Part shown: positions 18,638-27,517 of the stretch, one piece after another
Layout of the letters: the number at the start of each line of letters is the position of its first letter
Position numbering within the stretch: the stretch's first letter is position 1
Assembly: GCA_029882215.1 (NCBI GenBank)
Contig: JAOULC010000011.1
Span: 1 to 64,000, forward strand
Direction: 5' to 3'
DNA: 64,000 nt
From: Gammaproteobacteria bacterium
Lineage (GTDB): Bacteria; Pseudomonadota; Gammaproteobacteria; SZUA-229
Notes under the pieces: model-generated
What the model saw: only the letters and a program-made list of their open reading frames with translations
Database searches by the model: none
Told to the model about the DNA's origin: nothing
Translations under genes and position numbers: made by a program

Positions 18638-19543
18638 TTAACTCAAAATATAATGATCAGCAACAAGTGCGATAAACAATAACATTAGATAATTTATCGA
18701 ATAGACAAATGTTTGTATCGCGGCTTTTTCACGCTCTGTAAAAAACAGTTCGAGTGACTTATACATAAAGAAACCACCCAGCAAGACTGCCGCTGATAAA
18801 TAAATCCAGCCGGCAAAATAGGCAAGATATGGCAGCAAGGTAACAATCACCATCAGGATCGTATAGGCCACAATGGCAAGCTTTGTGTACTTAATACCAT
18901 GTGTTACCGGCAACATCGGGATCGACACTTTTGCATAATCATCACGCCGGTGGATGGCCAGCGCCCAAAAATGCGGCGGCGTCCAGGTAAAGATGATCAG
19001 CACCAGTAACAGACCATACGGATCGATTGAGTTTGTTACCGCTGTCCAGCCCAGTAATGGTGGCATTGCACCGGCCAGACCACCGATAACAATATTTTGC
19101 GGCGTCGCGCGTTTTAAATACATGGTATAAATCACGGCATAGCCAATTAAACTGGCAAATGTTAATACCGCTGTTAACACATTTATATAGACAACCAGTA
19201 TCACCATCGACAGCGCTGAGATACTCATAGCAAACATAATGGCATTGCTTAAACTCACGCGGCCACTCGCTAACGGACGGTCCTCCGTGCGTTTCATCCC
19301 TGCATCCGATTTCCATTCAACAATGTGATTAACCGCTGCGCCACCCGCTGCCGCCAGTGCAATCCCAATATTCGCTATGATTAAAACATCCCATTGAATA
19401 CCCCAGGCAGGGCTGGCCAGTACAGTACCCACTACCGATGTCAGTATTAATAATGCCACCACTTTTGGTTTACACATTTCAAAATAATCACGCCAGCTCC
19501 CACGGCCAGTGTGTTCCATTACGACGGACTCAGCTTTACTCAT
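18638..19543 (-). CDS. ctaB: Protoheme IX farnesyltransferase (heme O synthase)
   Basis: The enzyme adds a farnesyl group to heme b to make heme O. It is a UbiA-type prenyltransferase with about nine membrane helices; the aspartate-rich signature NHIVEWKSDAGMKRTEDRPL lies near residues 72-91, with RTEDRPLASGR typical of CyoE/CtaB. The ATG at 19543, two bases after the ctaA stop, is preferred over the in-frame TTG at 19549. It sits between ctaA and sco, as expected for heme A synthesis serving an aa3 oxidase. Confidence 0.95.
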   Translation of the reverse strand: MSKAESVVMEHTGRGSWRDYFEMCKPKVVALLILTSVVGTVLASPAWGIQWDVLIIANIGIALAAAGGAAVNHIVEWKSDAGMKRTEDRPLASGRVSLSNAIMFAMSISALSMVILVVYINVLTAVLTFASLIGYAVIYTMYLKRATPQNIVIGGLAGAMPPLLGWTAVTNSIDPYGLLLVLIIFTWTPPHFWALAIHRRDDYAKVSIPMLPVTHGIKYTKLAIVAYTILMVIVTLLPYLAYFAGWIYLSAAVLLGGFFMYKSLELFFTEREKAAIQTFVYSINYLMLLFIALVADHYILS

Positions 19544-19545
19544 GA

Positions 19546-20538
19546 TCAAAATCTCTCTTTTGGTAACGACATATAATGGAATAACGTAACCAGACTCAGT
19601 AATAGCAATACGGCCACTCCATTATGCGCCAGTGCAACAGCCATTGGTATCGACAGTAGTACATTACTGATACCCAATACAACCTGAATTGTCATCAGCC
19701 CGGCAATTATTTTTACAAAGTTTCTGAAGCGCTTGTAACGCCACACTTTTACCATCATGGCGATCAACACGGCCACTGTAATATAGGCACCTAAGCGATG
19801 AGTCCACTGTATGGTCACGCGCGCATCATTACCCAAAATACCGAACTCATAATTATCTACACCGTGACCCCATAACTGAAAAGCACTGACAAAATCCATC
19901 GGCGGCAACATACTGCCCTGACAAGTTGGAAAATCAGAGCAGATAATGGCCGCATAATTTGAGCTGGTCCAGCCGCCCAGAAATATCTGCCCAAGCACCA
20001 CAAGCATTGCGAATCTGACCCAGCCGGTTAACTCATGCGGGAACTGATCATGTTTTCGATCACGTAATCGTAGTGTGATATACCAAAGCAGATTCAGTGT
20101 TATGAAGCCACCCAGCAAATGCCCCATAACAGTCACAGGCCACAAACCCAATGTCACCGTCCACATTCCTAATAGTGCCTGGAAAATAATTAAGCCACCC
20201 AATCCCACTGCGAGCGGCGTCATGTTTTTTAATTCTTCTCTGTATTTGATCAGCAAATAACAGACTGTAAATACCAGCAGACCCAGCGCACCGGCAAAAT
20301 AGCGATGAATCATTTCAGGCCATGCCTTTGCCGCTACTACTTGATGATCCGGAAACAGTTCCAGTGCTTTGGATAGAGCCTGTTCTGTTTGCGGCACACT
20401 TAAATGGCCATAACAACCCGGCCAGTCCGGACATCCCAGCCCCGCATCAGACAGCCTGGTAAAAGCACCCAGCAAAATAACTACCAGCGCAAGAACCGCA
20501 GTAGCAAATGTGAATTTGTGTGTTAGTAATTTTTTCAT
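19546..20538 (-). CDS. ctaA: Heme A synthase (COX15/CtaA family)
   Basis: CtaA oxidises heme O to heme A in the inner membrane. The protein (about 330 residues) has eight predicted membrane helices and the conserved GAFTRLSDAGLGCPDWPGCYG block near the N terminus and a related GGWTSSNYAAIICSDFPTC block in the second half, plus heme-ligand histidines in EMIHRYFAG and QWTHRLGAY. The ATG at 20538 is preferred; a TTG at 20550 is in frame but lies inside the previous gene. A GGTGAG ribosome-binding site precedes the ATG. Confidence 0.93.
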   Translation of the reverse strand: MKKLLTHKFTFATAVLALVVILLGAFTRLSDAGLGCPDWPGCYGHLSVPQTEQALSKALELFPDHQVVAAKAWPEMIHRYFAGALGLLVFTVCYLLIKYREELKNMTPLAVGLGGLIIFQALLGMWTVTLGLWPVTVMGHLLGGFITLNLLWYITLRLRDRKHDQFPHELTGWVRFAMLVVLGQIFLGGWTSSNYAAIICSDFPTCQGSMLPPMDFVSAFQLWGHGVDNYEFGILGNDARVTIQWTHRLGAYITVAVLIAMMVKVWRYKRFRNFVKIIAGLMTIQVVLGISNVLLSIPMAVALAHNGVAVLLLLSLVTLFHYMSLPKERF

Positions 20539-20542
20539 CCTC

Positions 20543-21157
20543 TCACCCAATATGAGATGCCTTCAACAGGCGTTTAATGTCACTGATAATATCCTTAGCC
20601 GTTTTTTCATTGTTATACTTCAGAATCACGTTTCCAATCGGATCAACAATAAACACAATATTCTTTTCAGTCAGCTCATTACCTGCGTAACCCAGTGCCT
20701 GATTAAAAACTTCTTTATCTGCATAATAACGATCGAAGTTTGCATAATGTGTTTTAATCTTCCCTCTGAATTCACTGTTTATATTTTTATCAAAATGTAT
20801 TAATACATTGGTAATACGCGGAGATTCTTTATGAAATGAGGTCTTTATCTGACGCATAGTATATATTGTTTCTTCACATTTTTTATCGCAGTCAGAATCC
20901 ATAAAATACATCATATGCCAGTGACCATAGACTTTATTTTTCTCAGCCTTACTGCCATCCAGTGTCAGCAAACCCAGGTCCATCATCTGTACACCGACTT
21001 TAACAAACTCCCCACGGTTAACCGTCTCGTCGGTTCCACCACTGCTATAAAGCCAGTACGCAGCACCAATAGGCGCAATAAAAGTTAATATCAACAGCCA
21101 CAACATATAAGACTTCAAGTTATTATTATTTTTTATTTCTTCATTCATCATCTTCAT
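20543..21157 (-). CDS. Second SCO-like cytochrome oxidase assembly protein
   Basis: The 204-residue protein has one N-terminal membrane helix (about 17-40) and a thioredoxin-like periplasmic domain with a CxxxC motif (SDCDKKCEE). It is a diverged relative of SCO found between SURF1 and ctaA genes in many gammaproteobacteria. The sequence around the motif differs from classical SCO and the distal histidine is not obvious, so a redox and not a copper-carrying role is possible. Its start overlaps the SURF1 stop region by 17 bases. Confidence 0.78.
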   Translation of the reverse strand: MKMMNEEIKNNNNLKSYMLWLLILTFIAPIGAAYWLYSSGGTDETVNRGEFVKVGVQMMDLGLLTLDGSKAEKNKVYGHWHMMYFMDSDCDKKCEETIYTMRQIKTSFHKESPRITNVLIHFDKNINSEFRGKIKTHYANFDRYYADKEVFNQALGYAGNELTEKNIVFIVDPIGNVILKYNNEKTAKDIISDIKRLLKASHIG

Positions 21158-21905
21158 TTCTTTTTGTATTAACTATAAAAAATATACCCAGCAGGGCACA
21201 AAATAAACCAAACCACTGCACGGCATAACCAATATGTTTATCACTGTCCAGCTTGTATGCTGGCCAGTTCCGGTTAAACCCCGCAACAGAATCCTGATCA
21301 AGCATCATCACAAACGGTTTTAATCTGGTATTTAACACTTTCTCCAGTTCTTTTATGTTTATGCTCTGGATGATAACCGGCCACTGCTGCAGATCATATT
21401 GCTGATCCTCCAGCATAAATACTTTTTCATATGGCGTACGTACAAACCCGCTTAACGTAACCACACCATCCGGCGTCACAAACACCGGCAAATCTTTTCT
21501 ATATTTTGTTCTTGTTATCCAGCCACGGTTAACTAATAAATTATTGCCATTTTCACTTTCAAAAACAGAGATGACATGATAGCCAGCCAGCTGACCCATA
21601 ACCTTATTATCCAGCAGAAAACTCTTACCCGCCACAAAGTGACCTTTAACCAGAACAGGCATAAACTGTTTTTCATCATCCGGCTCCGGCAGCAAATCCA
21701 GTTCACTAGCTTTTAACTCACTACGTGACTGAATATTTTGTTTGAGAATTAATTTGGCTTCGGCGCGTGACAATTGCCACTGCCCTAAAGAATACAGCAA
21801 GGTTAACAACAACAGTGTTACCACTGTCGGTATCAGTTTCGGACTAAAAGTATAGGACCCGAGCCTGATTGTAAATAATCGTAAATCCAGCATAGTTCGA
21901 GTCAT
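21141..21905 (-). CDS. SURF1 family cytochrome oxidase assembly protein
   Basis: The protein (about 254 residues) has the SURF1 topology of one helix at each end (about 24-45 and 228-248) around a periplasmic domain. Family motifs visible are LGQWQLSRAEAK, LLVNRGWI and HIGYAVQWFG. SURF1 helps insert heme A into subunit I. The ATG at 21905 is used; an in-frame TTG at 21908 adds one residue. It belongs to the run SURF1, SCO-like, ctaA, ctaB, sco. Confidence 0.92.
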   Translation of the reverse strand: MTRTMLDLRLFTIRLGSYTFSPKLIPTVVTLLLLTLLYSLGQWQLSRAEAKLILKQNIQSRSELKASELDLLPEPDDEKQFMPVLVKGHFVAGKSFLLDNKVMGQLAGYHVISVFESENGNNLLVNRGWITRTKYRKDLPVFVTPDGVVTLSGFVRTPYEKVFMLEDQQYDLQQWPVIIQSINIKELEKVLNTRLKPFVMMLDQDSVAGFNRNWPAYKLDSDKHIGYAVQWFGLFCALLGIFFIVNTKRNEDDE

Positions 21906-21956
21906 CAAGTATCTATATAATCAGCTAACTTCAACTGATTTTAAAACGGTACAGCC

Positions 21957-22163
21957 ATGTTATTCAAAGCCATCATTATTATTCTTTTGCTCCTGATCAT
22001 TTTTAGCTTAGGCCAGGCCTTGTATCATATGATGCGCAAGGAGAATAATCCCGACGGAGTTGTAAACTCTCTGACAGTTCGTATCTCACTCTCTGTCTTA
22101 TTATTTTTTCTTATTCTATTCGGAACTTACATGGGATGGATCACACCCCATGCAATTACCTAA
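21957..22163 (+). CDS. DUF2909 twin-transmembrane protein
   Basis: The 68-residue protein has two membrane helices (about 3-23 and 43-63) joined by a short polar loop with MMRKENNPDGVVNSLTVRIS, which is the DUF2909 pattern. Such genes commonly sit inside cytochrome oxidase clusters between the subunit III and SURF1 genes, facing the other way as here. The role is not known; help with oxidase assembly is a guess from synteny. Confidence 0.85.
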   Translation: MLFKAIIIILLLLIIFSLGQALYHMMRKENNPDGVVNSLTVRISLSVLLFFLILFGTYMGWITPHAIT

Positions 22164-22246
22164 CTTCACTCACATTAAGTGAAGACTGTAAATGAGAGCT
22201 GGCATATATAAATCATTTAACACCGCTCTCACCCACAAATCCTTTC

Positions 22247-23116
22247 TTATAATATGTAAACGAAGATAAACAAGCCCAACCATACCACATCAACAAAATG
22301 CCAGTACCAGGCAGCCGCTTCGAATGCGAAGTGATTGTCAGCGGTAAAGTGCCCTTTCAGACAACGAACCAGCATAACAGCAATCATGATGCCACCGATT
22401 GTTACATGGAAACCATGAAAACCGGTCAGCATAAAGAAGGTACTACCATAAATACCTGAAGCCAGCGTTAAACCCATTGACTCATCGTATGCATGCATAT
22501 ACTCGATAACCTGCAATACCAGAAATCCCACACCTAATGCCAGCGTGATAACCATCCATAAGTTTAACTTTGCACGTTCACCTTTACGTAAAGCATGATG
22601 CGCAATAGTTAAAGTAACAGATGATGTTAACAGTAGTAAGGTATTAATTGCTGGCAGACCCCATGCACCCATTGCTTCTTTAGGTGCAACAAAAGCTGTA
22701 TTGTCTGGATTTGTCAGAACTGGCCATACTGCCTCAAACGTAGGCCATAGAATTTCATGCGTCATCGCGTTATTACCTGCACCACCCAGCCATGGCATAA
22801 CCAGTACACGTGCGTAGAATAATGCACCAAAGAAAGCAGCAAAAAACATCACTTCTGAAAGGATGAACCACATCATACCCATCCGAAATGACACATCGAC
22901 CTGTCCGTTATAGCTCGGTGATTCTGCAACCACTGTACTAAACCAGCCATACATCATAGCCAGAACAGATATGAGACCAATCATCAGAACCGGCATACCA
23001 ATGCTTGTTCCATGAATTGTATTGACTGCTCCGAACACCGTGACAAATAATGTAAGACTTGCGATTATCGGCCATTTACTGGGTTCAGGAATATAATATC
23101 CATCATTTGTAGACAT
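22247..23116 (-). CDS. ctaE: Cytochrome c oxidase subunit III
   Basis: The 289-residue inner-membrane protein has seven predicted helices and subunit III blocks such as MMWFILSEVMFFAAFFGA (about 80-97) and GFHGFHVTIGG (about 233-243), then WYWHFVDVVWLGLF near the C terminus. Subunit III stabilises subunit I in the aa3 complex. It is the fourth gene of the coxB-coxA-cox11-coxC run. Confidence 0.96.
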   Translation of the reverse strand: MSTNDGYYIPEPSKWPIIASLTLFVTVFGAVNTIHGTSIGMPVLMIGLISVLAMMYGWFSTVVAESPSYNGQVDVSFRMGMMWFILSEVMFFAAFFGALFYARVLVMPWLGGAGNNAMTHEILWPTFEAVWPVLTNPDNTAFVAPKEAMGAWGLPAINTLLLLTSSVTLTIAHHALRKGERAKLNLWMVITLALGVGFLVLQVIEYMHAYDESMGLTLASGIYGSTFFMLTGFHGFHVTIGGIMIAVMLVRCLKGHFTADNHFAFEAAAWYWHFVDVVWLGLFIFVYIL

Positions 23117-23128
23117 AATACTTACCCT

Positions 23129-23704
23129 TTATTTATTTGCCATCGACACTTTAGATTTCTCTTTAGTTGCCGCTGGACTATTAAAGAATGTATAAGAAAG
23201 TGTCACTGTATTTATTCGCTTTGGAATATTTTTATCCACGATAAACACCACTGGCATTTCCTTTTCTTCACCTGACTTTAATTCCTGCTGCGTAAAACAA
23301 AAACACTCTGTCTTTGTAAAGTACTTTGCAGCCTGTCCAGGCGATACACTAGGAACAGCATTCCCAACAATAGAGTTTGAGGACACATTCTTAGCAATAT
23401 AATTGACTCGACTTGGCTCACCAGGACGTACTTTCATTTTTGAAACAGCCGGCTTGAATTTCCATGGCATGTTGTCATTGAGACTGCCTGTAAACTCAAC
23501 CGTGATCCAGCGATTCATATCGATATCAACAGGTTTAACTTCTGCTGCCTTATCGCTGGTTCGGCCATTCAGACCGGTTATGTCACAAAAAATGTCATAC
23601 AGGGGAACCAATGCATAACCAAAACCAAACATAAACACGGTGGCCAGCAGTAATTTTTTAACTACCTTTCTGTTAGCGTCTTTTTGCTGGTTCTGATCAG
23701 ACAT
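23129..23704 (-). CDS. ctaG: Cytochrome c oxidase assembly protein CtaG/Cox11
   Basis: The 191-residue protein has one N-terminal helix (about 17-35) and a periplasmic immunoglobulin-like domain. The copper-binding CFCF motif is present in TECFCFTQQ (about 131-139). Cox11 loads the CuB centre of subunit I. It lies between the genes for subunits I and III with gaps of about ten bases, so co-transcription is likely. Confidence 0.94.
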   Translation of the reverse strand: MSDQNQQKDANRKVVKKLLLATVFMFGFGYALVPLYDIFCDITGLNGRTSDKAAEVKPVDIDMNRWITVEFTGSLNDNMPWKFKPAVSKMKVRPGEPSRVNYIAKNVSSNSIVGNAVPSVSPGQAAKYFTKTECFCFTQQELKSGEEKEMPVVFIVDKNIPKRINTVTLSYTFFNSPAATKEKSKVSMANK

Positions 23705-23714
23705 TGTCGTTTCC

Positions 23715-25280
23715 TTATTTCACTTCTGGTGCTTCAGTAAAGCTATGGAATGGTGCTGGAGATGGCAATTGCTCAAACTCCAGACCTTCCGCACCTTCCC
23801 AAACCCGGTCAGTTGCTTTCTCACCACCGCGGATACACTTGATCACGATGTAAAGGAATAACAACTGAATACCACCGAATACAAACGCACCGATTGACGC
23901 CATCTGGTTAAAGTCTGTGAACTGCAATGCATAATCAGGAATACGGCGAGGCATACCTGCCAATCCTAAGAAGTGCATCGGGAAGAACAGAACGTTAACC
24001 GACACCAGTGAAATCCAGAAATGAATTTTACCCAGTGTTTCGTCATACATATTACCGGTCCATTTTGGCAGCCAGTAGTACGCGCCAGCAAAGATCGCAA
24101 ACAGAGCACCGGTAACCAGAACGTAATGGAAGTGAGCCACGATGAAATAAGTATCGTGATACTGGAAGTCAACCGGCGTGATTGACATCATCAGACCTGA
24201 GAAACCACCGATGGTGAACAGGATAATGAAGGCAATCGCAAACATCATAGGCGTTTCGAAAGTTAATGATCCGCGCCACATGGTTGCCGTCCAGTTAAAA
24301 ACCTTAACCCCGGTGGGTACAGCGATCAGCATGGTTGCCAGCATAAAGAACAGCTCGCCTGCCAGTGGCATACCAACTGTGTACATATGGTGAGCCCAGA
24401 CGATGAATGACAAGATCGCGATAGACGATGTTGCATAAACCATTGAACTGTAACCAAACAGCTTCTTACGTGAGAACGTAGGAATGATCTGCGAGATAAT
24501 ACCGAATGACGGTAAAATCATAATGTACACTTCAGGATGACCGAAGAACCAGAACACATGCTGGAACATAACCGGATCACCGCCACCAGATGCTTCGAAG
24601 AACGACGTACCAAAGTTACGATCAGTTAGCATCATGGTTACCACACCGGCAAGAACCGGCATAACCGCGATCAATAAGAAAGCCGTGATTAACCAGGTCC
24701 ATACGAAGATCGGCATCTTCATCAGTGTCATGCCAGGCGCACGCATATTCAGGATGGTTACGATCACATTGATAGAACCCATAATGGAAGAGATTCCCAT
24801 TAAGTGAACACCAAAGATAAAGTAATCCGTCGATGCTGGCCCGTAGGTCGTCGATAGCGGCGCATAGAAAGTCCAGCCGAAGTTTGGCGCAGAACCTTCC
24901 ATAAACAGCGTGCTAATCAACGTACCAAAAGCAAACGGAAGTATCCAGAAGCTCATGTTATTCATCCGTGGTAAAGCCATATCCGGTGCACCAATCATCA
25001 TTGGTACTAACCAGTTTGCAAAACCCACAAATGCCGGCATGATCACACCGAACACCATTATCAACCCATGCAAGGTTGTCATTTGATTAAAGAAATCCGG
25101 CTCTATCAGCTGCATACCAGGCTGATATAACTCGGCGCGAATTATCATGGCCATACCACCACCAATGAACAGCATTAAGAAGCTGAACCATAGATACATC
25201 GTACCTATGTCTTTGTGGTTGGTACTGAATAACCAGCGGCCAATACCCGTAGGCTTGTGATCGTGATGATCTTCACTCAT
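23715..25280 (-). CDS. ctaD: Cytochrome c oxidase subunit I (aa3 type)
   Basis: This is the catalytic subunit (about 521 residues, 12 helices) that reduces oxygen at heme a3-CuB and pumps protons. Visible marks include the heme a ligand in TTLHGLIMVFG, the CuB/Tyr block HVFWFFGHPEVYIMILPSFG (about 236-255), WAHHMYTVG and the histidine pair in DTYFIVAHFHYVL. The ATG at 25280 with a GGGGGA ribosome-binding site is preferred; an in-frame TTG at 25295 would abut the coxB stop. Confidence 0.97.
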   Translation of the reverse strand: MSEDHHDHKPTGIGRWLFSTNHKDIGTMYLWFSFLMLFIGGGMAMIIRAELYQPGMQLIEPDFFNQMTTLHGLIMVFGVIMPAFVGFANWLVPMMIGAPDMALPRMNNMSFWILPFAFGTLISTLFMEGSAPNFGWTFYAPLSTTYGPASTDYFIFGVHLMGISSIMGSINVIVTILNMRAPGMTLMKMPIFVWTWLITAFLLIAVMPVLAGVVTMMLTDRNFGTSFFEASGGGDPVMFQHVFWFFGHPEVYIMILPSFGIISQIIPTFSRKKLFGYSSMVYATSSIAILSFIVWAHHMYTVGMPLAGELFFMLATMLIAVPTGVKVFNWTATMWRGSLTFETPMMFAIAFIILFTIGGFSGLMMSITPVDFQYHDTYFIVAHFHYVLVTGALFAIFAGAYYWLPKWTGNMYDETLGKIHFWISLVSVNVLFFPMHFLGLAGMPRRIPDYALQFTDFNQMASIGAFVFGGIQLLFLYIVIKCIRGGEKATDRVWEGAEGLEFEQLPSPAPFHSFTEAPEVK

Positions 25281-25295
25281 TTGAGTATCCCCCAA

Positions 25296-26426
25296 TTATT
25301 GTCGAGCCGCTTTTACGTCGGCAGGTTGAACGGCATCACCAGTATTATTACCAAAAGCATTACGCTCATAAGTAATCACTGCTGCAAGATCGCTATCAGA
25401 CATATAACCAAAGGCAGCCATGGCCGGATTAACCTTACTACCATTGATAACCATGTCTAAGTGAGCAGCAACAGGACCTGTTGCAATGGCACTGCCTTTA
25501 AGTGCAGGGAAACCTGCAGCAGGGATACCTGAGCCGTCGGCCATATGACAAGATGCACACTGTGCATAAACCTGTTCGCCTTTCGCCATTAGCTCATCTT
25601 TAGTCCAGACTTTGTTGTCGCCAGCTGCTGCAGTCATAGCCGCACCTTTCTTCTCGCTAACCCATGCAGCGTAATCTTCTGCAGACTTAACTTCGACAAC
25701 AATCGGCATAAAACCATGATCTTTACCACAAAGCTCGGCACACTGACCACGGTAAACTCCAGGCTCAGGAACAATTGTCCAGGCTTCATTGATATAACCA
25801 GGAATAGCATCTTTCTTAACGGCAAACGCAGGAATCCACCAGGAGTGAATAACGTCATTTGAAGTCATCAGGAAACGCACTTTTTTACCGGCTGGTAAAA
25901 CCATACGGTTATCCACATCCAGCAAGTAATTAATGCCTTCCCTGTCTTTATTATTTTCAGCATAAATAACATCCCGGCTACTTTTTGCCAGATTACTGAA
26001 GAAATCAAAGCCTTCGTGCATGTAATCGTAATTCCATTTCCATTGATAACCCGTGATCTTAATCGTCACTTCAGCATCATCGGCAGGTGTTTCCATTCTG
26101 ATTAAGGTCTTGGCAGCTGGAATAGCCATACCAATCAGAATCAAAAACGGTATAACCGTCCATAAGACTTCTACTGTCATGTTATCGTGGAAGTTCGCCG
26201 CAACGGCGCCTTTAGATTTTCTATGTTTGAACATAGATATAAAAATCATACCGAAGACACCGGCGCCGATGATTACACAAATCCACAATATGAGCGTGTG
26301 GAGTTCGTAAACCTCTTGACTGATTGCAGTCACGCCAGGTGTCAGGTCCATTTGCGCTGCCGCAAACAGTTCGGTACTAACGAACATAAGGCTTATTGCC
26401 TTAACTGTACGGAGTAGTACTGACAT
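25296..26426 (-). CDS. ctaC: Cytochrome c oxidase subunit II with fused cytochrome c domain
   Basis: The precursor (about 376 residues) has a signal peptide, two membrane helices, a cupredoxin domain with the CuA ligands in GQCAELCGKDHGFM (about 230-243) and a C-terminal cytochrome c domain with the heme motif CASCH (about 287-291). The fused cytochrome marks the caa3-like subtype. The ATG at 26426, preceded by GGGGGA, is preferred over an upstream ATG at 26438 that lacks a ribosome-binding site. It heads the oxidase operon. Confidence 0.95.
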   Translation of the reverse strand: MSVLLRTVKAISLMFVSTELFAAAQMDLTPGVTAISQEVYELHTLILWICVIIGAGVFGMIFISMFKHRKSKGAVAANFHDNMTVEVLWTVIPFLILIGMAIPAAKTLIRMETPADDAEVTIKITGYQWKWNYDYMHEGFDFFSNLAKSSRDVIYAENNKDREGINYLLDVDNRMVLPAGKKVRFLMTSNDVIHSWWIPAFAVKKDAIPGYINEAWTIVPEPGVYRGQCAELCGKDHGFMPIVVEVKSAEDYAAWVSEKKGAAMTAAAGDNKVWTKDELMAKGEQVYAQCASCHMADGSGIPAAGFPALKGSAIATGPVAAHLDMVINGSKVNPAMAAFGYMSDSDLAAVITYERNAFGNNTGDAVQPADVKAARQ

Positions 26427-26818
26427 GCCATCCCCCATTTATTATTAATGTTTTTTGTACTTAAAGGGATCACACACATAATCAGCATTGTTAACCATAC
26501 TTTATACGCGGGATTTCTAACTTTAAGCCATCGCAGAATAATTGATTTTTATCCCGTTGCCTACAAAGAACACAAAAAAGCCCATAAAAAGTATTTTAGC
26601 TGGCAACATTAAAAATTATAAAGAGAGGAAGTCGCCTGAGAGGCTTATATAGCGGGGACTTTAATCTGAGAACTTGCTAATAATCGAATAGAATAATACA
26701 CAAAGATAACAATATAACTAATTAATTAAGGCATTCATTGGCATCAGTTAATTTGCTAAAACTGATATTAGCATGCGTTTATTTAATAATACTTAACACA
26801 AATCAATTTATCTCTGTT
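26427..26818. other. Control region upstream of the cytochrome oxidase operon
   Basis: This gap of about 390 bases between the subunit II gene and ychJ is AT-rich. It must hold the promoter of the oxidase operon. A small hairpin GCCTGAGAGGC is at 26634-26644. No RNA gene or clear known operator is visible, and the open frame on the plus strand here has no family resemblance. Confidence 0.5.
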
Positions 26819-27277
26819 TTACTTATTTCGACAACAGCGTTTATATTTTTTCCCGCTACCACAAGGGCAAGACTGGTTCATACTAAGCACTTCTGCAGGC
26901 TGATCAAACAGCAAGCCACCGTAATAAACCCAGCGCCCTTGCTGACGAATAAAGTCGCTCTTTTCATGTAAACAGGCCAGCTTATCATTTTCAATAAACC
27001 AGGCTTTAAACTCTACGGTCCCCTGCGCGTTTTCACGCTGACCAGCGCTGGTTGAAATGATCTCCAGTTTTATCCATTTAATTTTCTCATCCAGTATCAG
27101 CTCTTGCGGACAGCCGGAGCTGTCCCAGGTTCGCCTCAGATAGTCTTCATTCGCAAGCACATAAGCACTGTATCTCGAGCGCATTAACTGCTCTGCGGTT
27201 TCAGCTGGCAGTATTGAGTCGTGATATGGCTGACAACAACGATCAAATGGGATGAATGAATTACAAAAACATCTCAA
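26819..27277 (-). CDS. YchJ family protein with SEC-C zinc motifs
   Basis: The 152-residue protein has cysteine clusters at both ends: CFCNSFIPFDRCC at the N terminus and the classic SEC-C motif CPCGSGKKYKRCC at the C terminus, around an NTF2-like middle (AEQLMRSRYSAYV). The family is conserved in proteobacteria without a firm function; SEC-C motifs bind zinc. The start is TTG, supported by an AGAGGA ribosome-binding site eight bases upstream and by the cysteine motif right after it. Confidence 0.88.
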   Translation of the reverse strand: MRCFCNSFIPFDRCCQPYHDSILPAETAEQLMRSRYSAYVLANEDYLRRTWDSSGCPQELILDEKIKWIKLEIISTSAGQRENAQGTVEFKAWFIENDKLACLHEKSDFIRQQGRWVYYGGLLFDQPAEVLSMNQSCPCGSGKKYKRCCRNK

Positions 27278-27517
27278 CCAACAATTCCTCTTATGTTTCT
27301 TAGCTTTAAATTAATATCAAAGCTAAATTAAATAATGCCCGATTTATAAATAACACAGAAATAAACATGCTTTACCCGGCGTATGCTAACAGCCCTATCA
27401 GCTTTTAGCAGGGCATAGAGACAAGCCAGTGACAGGTTATTTGAGCATATGACTGCACAAGAGAGACTCAGCCGCGCTTGAATAAAACACCCGGCGTTAA
27501 GCAAAGCGACCACAGAG

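Noticed and set aside
26738-26971. Plus-strand open frame of 77 residues between the oxidase operon and ychJ
   Set aside because: It runs into the antisense of ychJ and lacks a convincing start; hydrophobicity comes from AT-rich sequence.
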